Source: Alphaproteobacteria bacterium (GTDB lineage: Bacteria; Pseudomonadota; Alphaproteobacteria; CAAGCB01; CAG-977). Taken from it: a DNA stretch of 64,000 bases. Positions 32,114 to 40,652 of this stretch are shown here, piece by piece. Positions within the stretch are counted from its first letter, which is position 1; each line of letters opens with the position of its first letter. The stretch lies in assembly GCA_900768845.1 (NCBI GenBank), contig CAAGEK010000065.1, positions 1-64,000 of the forward strand, given 5' to 3'. The position numbers and the translations under genes were made by a program. The notes below the pieces were generated by a model. It saw nothing but the letters and a program-made list of their open reading frames with translations, ran no database searches and was not told the origin of the DNA.

Positions 32114-32524
32114 TTATCCTCCGATTCTTTTAATCCACTGCTTCAGAATTTCGATGATTTTCTGTTGTTGTGCGGGTTGAAGCCATTGAACGCTGTCGAT
32201 GCCCGTGTATTTTTTGCAAAAAGCATCAAGCGCGGTTTTGTCGGTTGATTGAACCGCTCCCAAAGCCTGTAATTCGCCCCAAAGGGCATAGATTTTTTTA
32301 ATTCCGTCAGAAGGGGCGCGGCGGAACGCCTTCTTCTTCGGCGTTTTCCAGCCCAACGCCTTAAATTCGTTAATCAGGTCAACCAGTTGGGAATAGCGGC
32401 ACTTTGCCGCGCTGTCCTTGCCCGTTACGCGCCGCACAATATCGCGGTATTGGTCGTCGTCAAGGCCGAGTTGCGTTTTGGCAATGTGAATTTTTGCGAT
32501 CAGAGGACGTTTATCGGCGGTCAT
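32114..32524 (-). CDS. gemA: GemA-family regulator
   Basis: 136 aa. LIAKIHIAKTQLGLDDDQYR, IVRRVTGKDSAAKCRYSQLVDLI and PKKKAFRRAPSDG are diagnostic of GemA (DUF1018, Mu gp16). In Mu it alters host DNA supercoiling and gene expression. It ends 1 bp before mor. Confidence 0.92.
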   Translation of the reverse strand: MTADKRPLIAKIHIAKTQLGLDDDQYRDIVRRVTGKDSAAKCRYSQLVDLINEFKALGWKTPKKKAFRRAPSDGIKKIYALWGELQALGAVQSTDKTALDAFCKKYTGIDSVQWLQPAQQQKIIEILKQWIKRIGG

Positions 32525-32595
32525 TTCAGATTCCTTTCAGACACGGAAAACCCTGCCGCCGTAAAAGCGGCAGGGAGGAAATAAAGGTTAAAAGA

Positions 32596-32742
32596 TTAAA
32601 CGCGGTTAAGGATTTCGCGGATTTTAAGGGCGAAGTCCAAATCTTCAAAAGTGATTTTACCGTTTTCAATCGCGTCTTTGATTTTTTGGCTGACGTTGGG
32701 TTTATAAATCCGTTTTTGGGGCAATTTAATGACTTTCCCCAT
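32596..32742 (-). CDS. Small early phage protein, 48 aa
   Basis: Starts MGKVIKLPQKRIYKPNVSQK at ATG 32742 just after the antirepressor stop (32747). Basic N-terminus, then an amphipathic helix (FEDLDFALKIREIL). Not recognised; conserved-looking composition and tight spacing suggest a real gene. Confidence 0.5.
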   Translation of the reverse strand: MGKVIKLPQKRIYKPNVSQKIKDAIENGKITFEDLDFALKIREILNRV

Positions 32743-32746
32743 TGTT

Positions 32747-33313
32747 TTACCCTCCGAACGGCAGGGAAAGCTGTTTGCGCTGACCACCCTTTGCGGGGAT
32801 TTGAATCGAAAAGCCGCACGCTTTGATTCTGAGACGTTCTCTGTAAATCGTATCTTTGCAACGTCCCATAATTTTGCCGATTTCCCGCGCCGTCAGACCG
32901 CACGCCGAATAATGTATGATTTTTACCCACTCGGGTTTCAGACGCAAAATTTCGGCGCGAATGGCGTTCATCTGTTCGGCCTGTGCTTTGGTTGATTGTT
33001 TGCCTTCTAAAACGTCCAGAACATCCTGCCGGAAAGCCGCGGCCTTGTCTGATTTTGACAACATCGCTATCAACATTGCGCCACGAACAGAAAAGACATT
33101 CGTCAGTTGTTTGCCCCCGTTGGTCATAACTTCCACAGATAACATCATATCGTCGGTAAACTCTTTGCGATGTTTGCGGTAAATTTTTTGAACGGCCTTT
33201 TGCGGAAAGGATAAATTCAAGGCGGAACCAATCTGGTTCCCCCTTAAATACGGGGTGCCGTTGATGTCGATAACTTCCAGCTCGTTGTTTTGAAACTTGA
33301 TTAAATTTGTCAT
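32747..33313 (-). CDS. Phage antirepressor/Bro-N regulator
   Basis: 188 aa. The N-terminal Bro-N-like domain (about 1-105: FQNNELEVIDINGTPYLRG, FSVRGAMLIAMLSKSDKAAAF) is followed by an HTH (CGLTAREIGKIMGRCKDTIYRE) and ends in QLSLPFGG. Such proteins modulate lysogeny repressors. RBS AGGAGG lies before ATG 33313. Confidence 0.8.
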   Translation of the reverse strand: MTNLIKFQNNELEVIDINGTPYLRGNQIGSALNLSFPQKAVQKIYRKHRKEFTDDMMLSVEVMTNGGKQLTNVFSVRGAMLIAMLSKSDKAAAFRQDVLDVLEGKQSTKAQAEQMNAIRAEILRLKPEWVKIIHYSACGLTAREIGKIMGRCKDTIYRERLRIKACGFSIQIPAKGGQRKQLSLPFGG

Positions 33314-33640
33314 AAAGACCTCCTGTTGTTAAAATTTGAACAAAGCCGCCCAAATCGTTTTTGAGGACGATTGAGGCGGGAGGCTGCTCAAAACCTGCAC
33401 AACAGGTAACAGGCGCACTTATTCGCGGCGAAAAGCCCTTATTTCGTGACCAACCTCCCATAACCGTAAAGTCGGGAAGTTCACGCACAAAAATAGCGTC
33501 GCAAACGGACGCCGTGCGTCCTGTTGTGTCCAGAAGAGGTTTTGAGTCCTCATCAGCGTTTTTTGCGCTGACGGGTATCAGAGTAACCTGTTTTTGCAAT
33601 GCTGTCAACATAGTGCAGACTTCCCCTAAAAAATTATGTT
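33314..33640 (-). other. Region with doubtful 5' reading frame
   Basis: No confident gene. On the minus strand, a frame from ATG 33611 (TALQKQVTLIPVSAKNAD, VCDAIFVRELPDF) reads to about 33340 and then continues out of frame through the antirepressor as a shadow. It could be a short real gene of Icd/Ash-like character with a lost stop, or chance. Treated as unresolved. Confidence 0.25.
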
Positions 33641-33770
33641 TTTTCCGAAAGCGGGAACAAAATTCAAAGACTGATTTTGTCTTGTCCGGTCAAGGGCGGC
33701 GAAGCCGCTTGCGAAGCCCTTGACGGGACGGGACAAAATCGGACAATGTTCCGAACCGCTTTCGGAAAAC
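33641..33770. repeat. Large imperfect inverted repeat
   Basis: Two ~55-bp arms pair imperfectly: TTTTCCGAAAGCGG with CCGCTTTCGGAAAAC, GATTTTGTCTTGTCC with GGGACAAAATC, and GTCAAGGG with CCCTTGAC. The loop carries a smaller GCGGCGAAGCCGC hairpin. Sequences of similar length on the plus strand end in GTTGTTTTTT. It may be a structured RNA, a strong attenuator, or a DNA site such as a central enhancer; no protein is supported here. Confidence 0.6.
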
Positions 33771-33825
33771 GTTGTTTTTTCTTGTGTCTGCGGCAGAGAA
33801 AAATCCGCCGCACCCATAAAGAAAA

Positions 33826-33972
33826 TCAGTCTAATTCCGCTTTTATACGCAGTTCCGCGGTTGTGGCTTTGACGCGCTCGGTCGCCGCGACAACCTGCCT
33901 TTCAACGTAAAACGTATAGGCAACCAGCGTCAGAGCGGCGGCAATGCAGAGATAATGCAAAAATATTCTCAT
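33826..33972 (-). CDS. Small membrane protein, 48 aa
   Basis: Starts MRIFLHYLCIAAALTLVAYT at ATG 33972 with AAGGA upstream, giving one N-terminal transmembrane helix followed by a charged helix (RQVVAATERVKATTAELRIK). Located in the early region 11 bp after DUF3164. Function unknown. Confidence 0.5.
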   Translation of the reverse strand: MRIFLHYLCIAAALTLVAYTFYVERQVVAATERVKATTAELRIKAELD

Positions 33973-33983
33973 CCGTTTTTCCT

Positions 33984-34610
33984 TTATGCCTTTGCCAAAT
34001 CGACCGTGACCGCCTGCCATTGCTGTTCCGGCGTATCGCGTTTGTAAAACCGGTAGTACAGCTTAGAGCCGTCCACGCGAATGCTGTCCGTTATCGCTTG
34101 CATGGCGGTCTGCCACTTTTCTTCTTGAATGTCCAAACGGCGCAATCCCAGCAAAGCCGAACGGTTGATTTTGCCTTCCTTGTCCACTTGGAACGCGTTG
34201 TTGACAAGGACGCGGATCTTGTCGTTCGCGCCGTCAGACCATTCGTTGATGCATTCGTCAATCAAGCCCTTTGCCGTTTGCAGTTCCGCGCCGAAGACGA
34301 TGTTTTCGGAAATCGCGACCTTGACCATTTTCGTGCCGGCATAGTTCTGAAACGTCATGTTGCCTTTGTTGCCGCCGCGTTTCAGTCCGTACTTTTCGTC
34401 AATCAAAGACAAAAACGAGGAAACGTCATCGCCCGTGTGCCCTTTGAAACGCCCGATTTGCGCGTTCAACGCTTCGGCGTATCCGATGATTTTTTCGACC
34501 ATCTGGTCTTCCAATTTTTCTTCGGGACGCACCAGATTGTCGGGAACAAGGTAGCCTTTCGCGTTCTTGTAGTACCCCGCGGGGATTGCCGTGTTGTTTT
34601 CCGTATCCAT
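33984..34610 (-). CDS. DUF3164 protein
   Basis: 208 aa. AGYYKNAKGYLVPDNLVRPE, DEKYGLKRGGNKGNMTFQNY, AKGLIDECINEWSDGAND, GLRRLDIQEEKW and the closing YYRFYKRDTPEQQW are diagnostic of DUF3164, encoded by most Mu-like phages in the early operon. Biochemical role unknown; probably DNA-related. Confidence 0.93.
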   Translation of the reverse strand: MDTENNTAIPAGYYKNAKGYLVPDNLVRPEEKLEDQMVEKIIGYAEALNAQIGRFKGHTGDDVSSFLSLIDEKYGLKRGGNKGNMTFQNYAGTKMVKVAISENIVFGAELQTAKGLIDECINEWSDGANDKIRVLVNNAFQVDKEGKINRSALLGLRRLDIQEEKWQTAMQAITDSIRVDGSKLYYRFYKRDTPEQQWQAVTVDLAKA

Positions 34611-34663
34611 GTTATTTCCTTTCTCTAAGTGGTGGTTTGTAAGTCAGTAAAAAAATCCAAAAT

Positions 34664-35047
34664 CTAAGCAACTGCCGGAGGCGGATCATCGTCATTGTTC
34701 CTTTCATCGTCCGAAGCGCGAAGCCGGACGACATTGTCCTGTCCTGTTTTGTGGGCGCACGCTTTGCAGCCCTTGAACAGCAAAACGCGCTGATGATTGG
34801 TCGCCGCGAACGGTTGACGCTGGATTGACAAACAGCGGTGGGCGGGAATTGCCCCTAAAATCGGGCAGATGACGGCGGCGGATTTAAACGCGCCGTTAAA
34901 CGCCTTTTCAACGGTCTTTAAATTACCCGCGTATTTGCCGTTCAAAACCAAGCTGATGGTCGTATGGCTGTACCCCATTTTTTCGGCGACGACGCGCTGG
35001 GACTGCTGTTTGCAGACATCGCGCAATTCTTCGATAAACTCATTCAT
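34664..35047 (-). CDS. HTH protein with Cys-rich C-terminus
   Basis: 127 aa. The N-terminal HTH (VVAEKMGYSHTTISLVLNGK) resembles XRE-like DNA-binding domains. Then Cys and His residues (ICPILGAIPAHRCLS, GCKACAHKTGQ) suggest a zinc site. Common in early operons of Mu-like phages beside MuB and DUF3164. Acidic tail DDERNNDDDPPP. Confidence 0.7.
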   Translation of the reverse strand: MNEFIEELRDVCKQQSQRVVAEKMGYSHTTISLVLNGKYAGNLKTVEKAFNGAFKSAAVICPILGAIPAHRCLSIQRQPFAATNHQRVLLFKGCKACAHKTGQDNVVRLRASDDERNNDDDPPPAVA

Positions 35048-35592
35048 TCCTCGCCTCCGCTTTGATAAACTACCTTTTTCAAATTCGGGTCAAAAACAGC
35101 TTTAATCCGTTGAATTTGCGGGGCTTTCGCGCCGGTGTTTTTGACAAACACGAAACGGCTTCCGTTGCGTTTCAGATACTTGGCGCGGCATAACATCTTG
35201 CAGTATGTTTCGACGTTGTACTGCGTTGTGTCGCGCGGCGTGGTCGTCATTAAATCGGCAACCGAAAATTCCTTTAAAATTTTCATCGACCGCCACAAAT
35301 CTTGGTTAATGTCGTCGGGCAGGATTTTGCCGTCGCGGGTTACTCGGGGCGCGATAAAGCCCACGTCTTTTTTCAAGACATAGCAATTTGTCCGGAATTG
35401 TGTTTTCACATACGGTGCTTTTTTCTCTACCGTCGCAAAAACTTCCACAAATCCCGCTTTTTTCAAGCCGACAATGTATGTTTTGATTGTTTCGCGTTCA
35501 ACACGGGTTTCGGAAGCCAAAGAATCCAAGGTGAACTCTTTTTGCTTTCGGATTTCGTCCCAAATCTGTTGACGTTTGCTTTCCTTGCCCAT
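35044..35592 (-). CDS. Winged-helix early phage protein
   Basis: 182 aa from ATG 35592, immediately after the MuB-like stop. WDEIRKQKEFTLDSLASETR and VERETIKTYIVGLKKAGFVE form a winged HTH; a second similar unit seems to follow (MKILKEFSVADLMTTT). Probably a DNA-binding accessory of early replication-transposition; family not named with certainty. A longer frame to 35646 is not needed. Confidence 0.6.
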   Translation of the reverse strand: MGKESKRQQIWDEIRKQKEFTLDSLASETRVERETIKTYIVGLKKAGFVEVFATVEKKAPYVKTQFRTNCYVLKKDVGFIAPRVTRDGKILPDDINQDLWRSMKILKEFSVADLMTTTPRDTTQYNVETYCKMLCRAKYLKRNGSRFVFVKNTGAKAPQIQRIKAVFDPNLKKVVYQSGGEE

Positions 35593-35594
35593 GA

Positions 35595-36338
35595 TCAGAC
35601 CCTCCGCGACGGGGCTTCGCCCGTGAAAAAGTCTTCGTCGCCCCAATCTTCAAGGCTGATTTTGCGTTGTCCCCGCGTGATTGCCGTTTGGCGCACGCGT
35701 TCAAGGTTGACGCAAATGCGCCGCACCGACCCGCGCGAAAGCTTCCAAATCTTGTCCAGCAAATCGTCGGCGACTTCGACCTTGCCGCAATACAGGGTGC
35801 GCAATGCTTGCGCGTCTTCAAAACTGGCAGGTTGCGCCGGAATGAAATCCAAAATGCGCCCGTGCGTGCGTTCCCAACGCTTCAATTTGTTGGGCAGTTG
35901 CTCTTCGCCGATCAAAATGACGGGCGCGGCGGAACCTTCAAACAGGTCGCGGATGACGTCCACTTTGTTTTTATCGACCAAGTAGTCAAACTCGTCGATA
36001 ATCAGAGCTCGACCGCTTAAAATCAGCTGTTCGGTAACCATTTCCCCCAAAGCCGCCAGCGTATCTCCCGTCGAATAAGTCAGCCCCATTTCCTTGCAAA
36101 TCGCTTGAAGCAGATATTTGACCGTCCACGTTGATTTCAATTCGACATAGTAGGCATTTTTTGTGTTGGCGACATAGGCGGCGGCGTAAGATTTACCCCA
36201 ACCGCTCGGCCCGTAAAAACAAACCAGACCCGGCAGATGCGGCGGTCTGTTTTCCGCCCGTTCAACGCCGGTCAGCAAAGAAATGACGTTCCTGAGCTGT
36301 GCGGTTTGCGTGTTATTGACAATCGTCGTGTTTTCCAT
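35595..36338 (-). CDS. MuB-like AAA ATPase, target selector
   Basis: 247 aa. Walker A GPSGWGKS (43-50), Walker B ALIIDEFD (111-118), sensor-like VILIGEEQLPNKL. A C-terminal helical domain ends near RRICVNLERVRQTAITRG. MuB-type ATPases coat target DNA and direct the transposase. It is shorter than Mu MuB and lacks the N-terminal HTH. Translated just after the transposase. Because the insertion lies beside att repeats, its target preference is of interest. Confidence 0.9.
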   Translation of the reverse strand: MENTTIVNNTQTAQLRNVISLLTGVERAENRPPHLPGLVCFYGPSGWGKSYAAAYVANTKNAYYVELKSTWTVKYLLQAICKEMGLTYSTGDTLAALGEMVTEQLILSGRALIIDEFDYLVDKNKVDVIRDLFEGSAAPVILIGEEQLPNKLKRWERTHGRILDFIPAQPASFEDAQALRTLYCGKVEVADDLLDKIWKLSRGSVRRICVNLERVRQTAITRGQRKISLEDWGDEDFFTGEAPSRRV

Positions 36339-36394
36339 TACTTTTTCCTTGTTTTGTTACAGGCCGTCGGAGCTTCTGCTTCGGCGGTTTTCTT

Positions 36395-38527
36395 TTACAT
36401 CGCGCCCGCTATTACTTTCGGGCATTTCGCCGCAAAAACCTGCGCCTTGTATTCCGCCGTTGTCGGATAGTTCTCAAAGAAAAATAGCTCGTTGTCGGTC
36501 AAGGCTTCGCCTGCTTCAAAGCGGGCTTTTGTTTTTTGCCAGCGTTCTAAATTCTGTTGCGGCGAAGCCGGCATTTTCACAACCTTGGCAGACTGTTTTT
36601 GCGCTTTCAGCCGTTCGGCGGCGGCTTTTTCCGCCGCGCTCAATTCGGTCGGTTTTGGCGGTTCATGCGAAATCGCGGCTTTGAGAGCTTCCGCCATCTG
36701 TTCGGTCTGATAAGCGACCGTTTGCGTCGGCAGACGTTCCAGTTTGCCGGCTTCCTCGGCGGCTTGCATAAAGACTTCGCGAACCAGCGCGTTTCCTTTT
36801 AAATCCGCGTCGTTTGCGATCTTGCGCCATGCTTCTTTTTTCATCGTTATCGTGCGTTTTTGAATGGCACTTCTCGCGGCGGCGATTTCTTTTAATGAAA
36901 CGCCTTTGTTTTCGGGCGAAATCACCTTGCAGATGAACTTGCCGTCAAGGTCGAAAGCGTAAAGTTCACCGTAATCTTGCTCGTCCAACAAAACGCGGAT
37001 CTGTTGTCCTTCATAGCCGCCTAATTCCGGCGCGTTATAGTGGCTTCCTTCGTATGAAATGCCTTTCTTGGATACGACGCGAATGCCGTCTTTTCCGGCG
37101 GGTTTCGCAAGCAGAACATCTAAACAGCGTTCATCGGCTATCCGGCGAACCGTTCCGGTATAAGAAGCCGCTTTTTCATCAGGCGTCATACCCAGCCCGC
37201 CGTGCTCTTCGCGTTCGTATATGTCTTCACACCAACGGTCGCAAAATTCTTGCAATTCTTGAGTGGTTAAGCGCAATTCGATTGTTTCGTCTTTGCTGAA
37301 CAAACGTTGGGAAAATGAACGGCGCGCTTCAATATCTTTGCGTTCGGCTACATTATGACCGATAAAGCCGTCCAGCTGTTCCAGCAAAGAATGCGAAAAC
37401 GTCCGAAAAGCCCGTTCGATATGCGGTTTCTTTTGCGGACTGAACGGCGGGCAGATGATTTGTTCTATGTTTAGTGCGCCGAAAACGCGTTTAATGTAAT
37501 CGGCAACGTAATCTTTTCCGTTATCCGTGCGCACTGTTTCGGGAACGCCCCATTTTAAAAGGGCTTTGCGGGTTGCGCATCCGACCGCATACGCTGAAGC
37601 GCGGTCGCAGACGCTCAAACTTAACCGGCGCGAATAAACGTCAATAATGCCGACTATGTTGCACCGTTTGCCGTCCGATAAAAGTAGGTCTGACGGTGTT
37701 CCGTCAAATTGCCATTCTTGGTTCAAACGAACAATGCTTTCGGACGCGCTTCCGGCGGCGGCTTTGTATTTCGACCGCCATTCGTCCGGATTCTTGACGG
37801 CTGTCAAAAGTTGCTCGTTTTCTTCTTTCCACGTCTTTACCCAATCTTGCAAAGTCCGGTAAGACGGCAGATTTTCCCGCGTTTCCTTAAAACGGGCGCG
37901 CAAGCCGCGCATAATGTTTTTGCACGAAACGTGCGGGGTTTCATAAATTGCGCCCAAAATGTAATTTTTAACGGCTTCATTCGTATCAATAATGCCCGTT
38001 CCTTTGCGGCAACCGTATTTGCCGGCCAGTCCTGACACGCCTTTGTCGGCTAAAACTTCCGCCCAATTTCTTAAAGTGCAGGCCGAAACGCTGATAATCG
38101 TATGTTTGACCCAATCGGCGACATTTACTTCTCCGGCATTGTATTTTTCGGCAAAAATATAGCGTGCGCGGGTGTTCGCAAAGCCCAGCGTTTTTTGAAA
38201 TTCCTTAAACGCTTCCAAGATTTCCAGCTTTGCGTCGATTCGGCTTTTCGCCCGTCCTTCAATATGGGCATATTCCGCCAATCCTTGCGGGTTGATTTCC
38301 GTTTTTGCCGCTTCTTTTTTGACGGCGGGCGCGGTCATGACCGCCAGCTGAATGCGGGCGACTTCCGGCAAGTTTGAAATATGATATTCCTTACCGCCGC
38401 CAAAACCGGCACGAGGGCGATTTTTCCAATTTTGCCGCTTTGATAAGGCCAAAATGTTTTTCTTAGCAGACGGGATTTCAGGTAATTTCAGATCCGCCAG
38501 TTCTTGAGCAGAAAACCACTCTTTCAT
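36395..38527 (-). CDS. MuA-type DDE transposase
   Basis: 710 aa. N-terminal Mu repressor/transposase DNA-binding domain (KEWFSAQELADLKLPEIPS, GGGKEYHISNLP), then HTH domains, then an RNase H-fold catalytic core with D275 (WQFDGTPSD), D335 (RTDNGKDY) and E371 (PHIERAFRTFSH). The spacing is close to MuA. A beta-barrel and a basic C-terminal MuB-interaction tail follow. It binds both prophage ends and does replicative transposition. Start overlaps the previous stop by 4 bp. Confidence 0.97.
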   Translation of the reverse strand: MKEWFSAQELADLKLPEIPSAKKNILALSKRQNWKNRPRAGFGGGKEYHISNLPEVARIQLAVMTAPAVKKEAAKTEINPQGLAEYAHIEGRAKSRIDAKLEILEAFKEFQKTLGFANTRARYIFAEKYNAGEVNVADWVKHTIISVSACTLRNWAEVLADKGVSGLAGKYGCRKGTGIIDTNEAVKNYILGAIYETPHVSCKNIMRGLRARFKETRENLPSYRTLQDWVKTWKEENEQLLTAVKNPDEWRSKYKAAAGSASESIVRLNQEWQFDGTPSDLLLSDGKRCNIVGIIDVYSRRLSLSVCDRASAYAVGCATRKALLKWGVPETVRTDNGKDYVADYIKRVFGALNIEQIICPPFSPQKKPHIERAFRTFSHSLLEQLDGFIGHNVAERKDIEARRSFSQRLFSKDETIELRLTTQELQEFCDRWCEDIYEREEHGGLGMTPDEKAASYTGTVRRIADERCLDVLLAKPAGKDGIRVVSKKGISYEGSHYNAPELGGYEGQQIRVLLDEQDYGELYAFDLDGKFICKVISPENKGVSLKEIAAARSAIQKRTITMKKEAWRKIANDADLKGNALVREVFMQAAEEAGKLERLPTQTVAYQTEQMAEALKAAISHEPPKPTELSAAEKAAAERLKAQKQSAKVVKMPASPQQNLERWQKTKARFEAGEALTDNELFFFENYPTTAEYKAQVFAAKCPKVIAGAM

Positions 38528-38988
38528 GACCGCCTCCGAATTTTGACGGGTGCAACCGCATTTAATTCTTTTTGATACTTTTTAAGCTGTTCAATCTGTT
38601 GTGCGACACGACCGCGTTCGGCAAGCAAGGCTTCGTCCCCGAACAGTACGGTAAAGCCTTCGTCTTTCAAAAGCTCGTCCCATATTTGCGGCGTTTCAGC
38701 CACACGAACCAAAACGATAAACCGATAAAGGGTGATTTGATGGTCGGTATTCGCTTCGCTGGAATAATTGTCCAACATGGCTTTTGAAAAACTGGGGCAG
38801 TTCATTGCTTCCGCCATTTCAGCGGCAATTTGTTCGCGGCTTTTCGGACTTTTCTTTAAAATCAAAGACACCAAACGCTTGATTTTACCGCCCAGATCCA
38901 CGGTCGCAGAAACAACCGCAGGACTGCGGACTGGATAAAAGCATTCAAATAAATCAAGAGTTTTGGTGTCTTTGAATCTCTTTGACAT
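38524..38988 (-). CDS. Early phage protein upstream of transposase
   Basis: 154 aa from ATG 38988 (AAGG upstream), preferred to 39051 because that frame would overlap the previous gene. KIKRLVSLILKKSPKSREQIAAEM and a helical C-terminus (GRVAQQIEQLKKYQKELN) are visible. Proteins of this kind are common between ner and the transposase. Function unknown. Confidence 0.65.
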   Translation of the reverse strand: MSKRFKDTKTLDLFECFYPVRSPAVVSATVDLGGKIKRLVSLILKKSPKSREQIAAEMAEAMNCPSFSKAMLDNYSSEANTDHQITLYRFIVLVRVAETPQIWDELLKDEGFTVLFGDEALLAERGRVAQQIEQLKKYQKELNAVAPVKIRRRS

Positions 38989-38992
38989 CGCT

Positions 38993-39331
38993 TTAACCTT
39001 TAAAGCCGATAATGTGAGCATCTCCGACATAGACGCGAAAGTTTCCGTCACACGATACGCATTGAGATGTCGGAAATTTATATCCGCGTAAGACTAAACG
39101 GGCGGCTTTGTACGCTTCTTTAAAGTTTTCTTTCGTTATTTTGGAAAAGATAAAGGCCGTTTCATAAACCGTTTGAGCAATATCGGGATCGTTTTTCCAT
39201 ATATCTTCCGGCGCGGTATTGGCACACATACAAAAATCACCGTCACAACCACGCCACATCATTATTGAGCCGTCTGTATTTGACTTAATAAAGGGATCGA
39301 AATCTCTGTCCGTTCGTTGAAAAATAGGCAT
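38993..39331 (-). CDS. Hypothetical early phage protein, 112 aa
   Basis: Not recognised. Features: IMMWRGCDGDFCMCAN and FPTSQCVSCDGNFRVY give several Cys that could bind a metal; the middle is helical. Start overlaps the previous stop by 1 bp, so it belongs to the early operon. Confidence 0.55.
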   Translation of the reverse strand: MPIFQRTDRDFDPFIKSNTDGSIMMWRGCDGDFCMCANTAPEDIWKNDPDIAQTVYETAFIFSKITKENFKEAYKAARLVLRGYKFPTSQCVSCDGNFRVYVGDAHIIGFKG

Positions 39332-39642
39332 TATTCGTTCTCCGTTAAATGCGTGATCAAGAACTTTTCAATGAAACGACGGGCTTCTTTATAAGAAGGG
39401 AAATAATACTGTTCCGCTTCATGGCGTTTCTTTATGCCGCCGGTAACCGGTATAACGTTTACGTCGTATTCGGTAATGCCGACAATGTCGTTAAAGGCGA
39501 AATCTATCTCCAGATTGTCCAAAATAATGGCCTGATAATCGCCGGTCTTATCCATTTCTTTCAGTTCTTTGGCTCGGCAAATAAACGGAAATCCGTTGCA
39601 CTGATAATCCAGAATATTGGCTGATATATACGTTCTAACCAT
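39331..39642 (-). CDS. Hypothetical early phage protein, 103 aa
   Basis: Not recognised. VRTYISANILDYQCNGFPFI and YNVNV-type strands suggest a small alpha/beta fold; it ends in a helix (EARRFIEKFLITHLT). It is directly downstream of the Ner-like gene. Confidence 0.55.
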   Translation of the reverse strand: MVRTYISANILDYQCNGFPFICRAKELKEMDKTGDYQAIILDNLEIDFAFNDIVGITEYDVNVIPVTGGIKKRHEAEQYYFPSYKEARRFIEKFLITHLTENE

Positions 39643-39657
39643 TTTTATCCTCCATGT

Positions 39658-39933
39658 TTAAGCTGCCTTGTTTTTTTGACGTTGCCCAAAAGACCGAATC
39701 CTTTTATATTTATTCAGTCGGGAGTTTTTACGGCTTCCGTCTTCGTTGAAACGTTCAGGCCACAGTTCGCAGGCTGGAATGCCTAAAAACTCGGCAATCG
39801 CTTCTTCGGCGGACGGGAACGGTACTCGGATTGCTTTTGAGCAGGCATCTGCGCATAAACCGGCTTTAAGGGAAAGGCTCGCAAGCGTTTTCCTTTCAGC
39901 AAAACAGCGCATTTGATTTGAACAGGCGTCCAA
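39658..39933 (-). CDS. ner: Ner-like transcriptional regulator
   Basis: 91 aa. LASLSLKAGLCADACSKAIR is the helix-turn-helix and AEEAIAEFLGIPACELWPERF the family signature of Nlp/Ner regulators. In Mu, Ner turns down early transcription and the repressor. It is the first minus-strand gene, divergent from the repressor, as expected. Confidence 0.88.
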   Translation of the reverse strand: MDACSNQMRCFAERKTLASLSLKAGLCADACSKAIRVPFPSAEEAIAEFLGIPACELWPERFNEDGSRKNSRLNKYKRIRSFGQRQKNKAA

Positions 39934-39974
39934 TACATAAAAACCTCCGATCCTTGATTTAAACCGACCGGCAA

Positions 39975-40147
39975 GTCGGTTTTTTCTGGGGTGTTAAATT
40001 CATCTTATGGAATAAACATATTCGTTATTGCGTTTACAGTCAAGCGTAATTATGAATATATTTTTCGTAATAGTTTATATTTTTGTTCGTAATGACGTAA
40101 CCCGTTGAAAACAAACAATTAGCAAAACTGTTACATGGAGAATAAAA
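39975..40147. promoter_or_regulatory. Repressor/early divergent operator region
   Basis: Repeated TTCGTWAT-type sites: TTCGTTAT (40021), CGTAAT (40045), TTCGTAAT (40064), TTCGTAAT (40086) and ACGTAA (40095), spaced by roughly two helical turns. This clustering between ner and the repressor fits the operators where both compete. AT-rich stretches such as TAGTTTATATT could be -10 boxes. Confidence 0.6.
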
Positions 40148-40609
40148 ATGGGGGAAATCGTAACAGATCCCGTTTCAAACTGTAACGCTGGTTTTCCTGA
40201 ACGACTTATGAACGCAATAGCGAATAAATTTCGTTCGACACGTCAGTTTTCATTATCATCCGGTATTCCGGCTTCTTCTTTGGCTCAATATCTTAAAGGA
40301 ATTAGCGAGCCGACCCGCCCTGTTCTTTGTATTATGGCAGAAACGCTTGGTGTTAGCTTGTCATGGCTTGCTACAGGTCAAGAAGAACAGAAAGCCGTCA
40401 GCTCTACCCCTCTTGACGAAGTGTTGTTGACGGAAATCGTTGAGTACATAGATTCGGAATTTAAGTTTGAAAAAGCCAAAAACAAAGCTCCTTTAATCGT
40501 TAAAATTTACGCCTACATTTTGAAAAAACGTGCGGAACGCGAAGCGTCTAAAGAAAAAGACACTGCAGAAATCATTGATTTGATAGAGATTCTAAAATCT
40601 GCCGTTTAA
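40148..40609 (+). CDS. Lysogeny repressor, HTH type
   Basis: 153 aa. An HTH (NKFRSTRQFSLSSGIPASSL) is followed by AQYLKGISEPTRPVLCIMAE, a CI-like recognition pattern, and GVSLSWLATGQ typical of phage repressors. The C-terminal part is helical and charged. The only strong plus-strand gene of the prophage with 40653; together they form the lysogenic transcript. RBS GGAGAA. Confidence 0.85.
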   Translation: MGEIVTDPVSNCNAGFPERLMNAIANKFRSTRQFSLSSGIPASSLAQYLKGISEPTRPVLCIMAETLGVSLSWLATGQEEQKAVSSTPLDEVLLTEIVEYIDSEFKFEKAKNKAPLIVKIYAYILKKRAEREASKEKDTAEIIDLIEILKSAV

Positions 40610-40652
40610 GGGTATCTCTCCCTTTGTTGTATATCAGCAAAAGGAGTAAGAT

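Noticed and set aside
32526..33611. 361-aa minus-strand ORF
   Set aside because: Its lower two thirds are an out-of-frame shadow of the antirepressor and a 48-aa gene; only the first ~90 residues remain open to question.
33626..33817. 63-aa minus-strand ORF in the inverted repeat
   Set aside because: It is a translation of the hairpin arms with no RBS.
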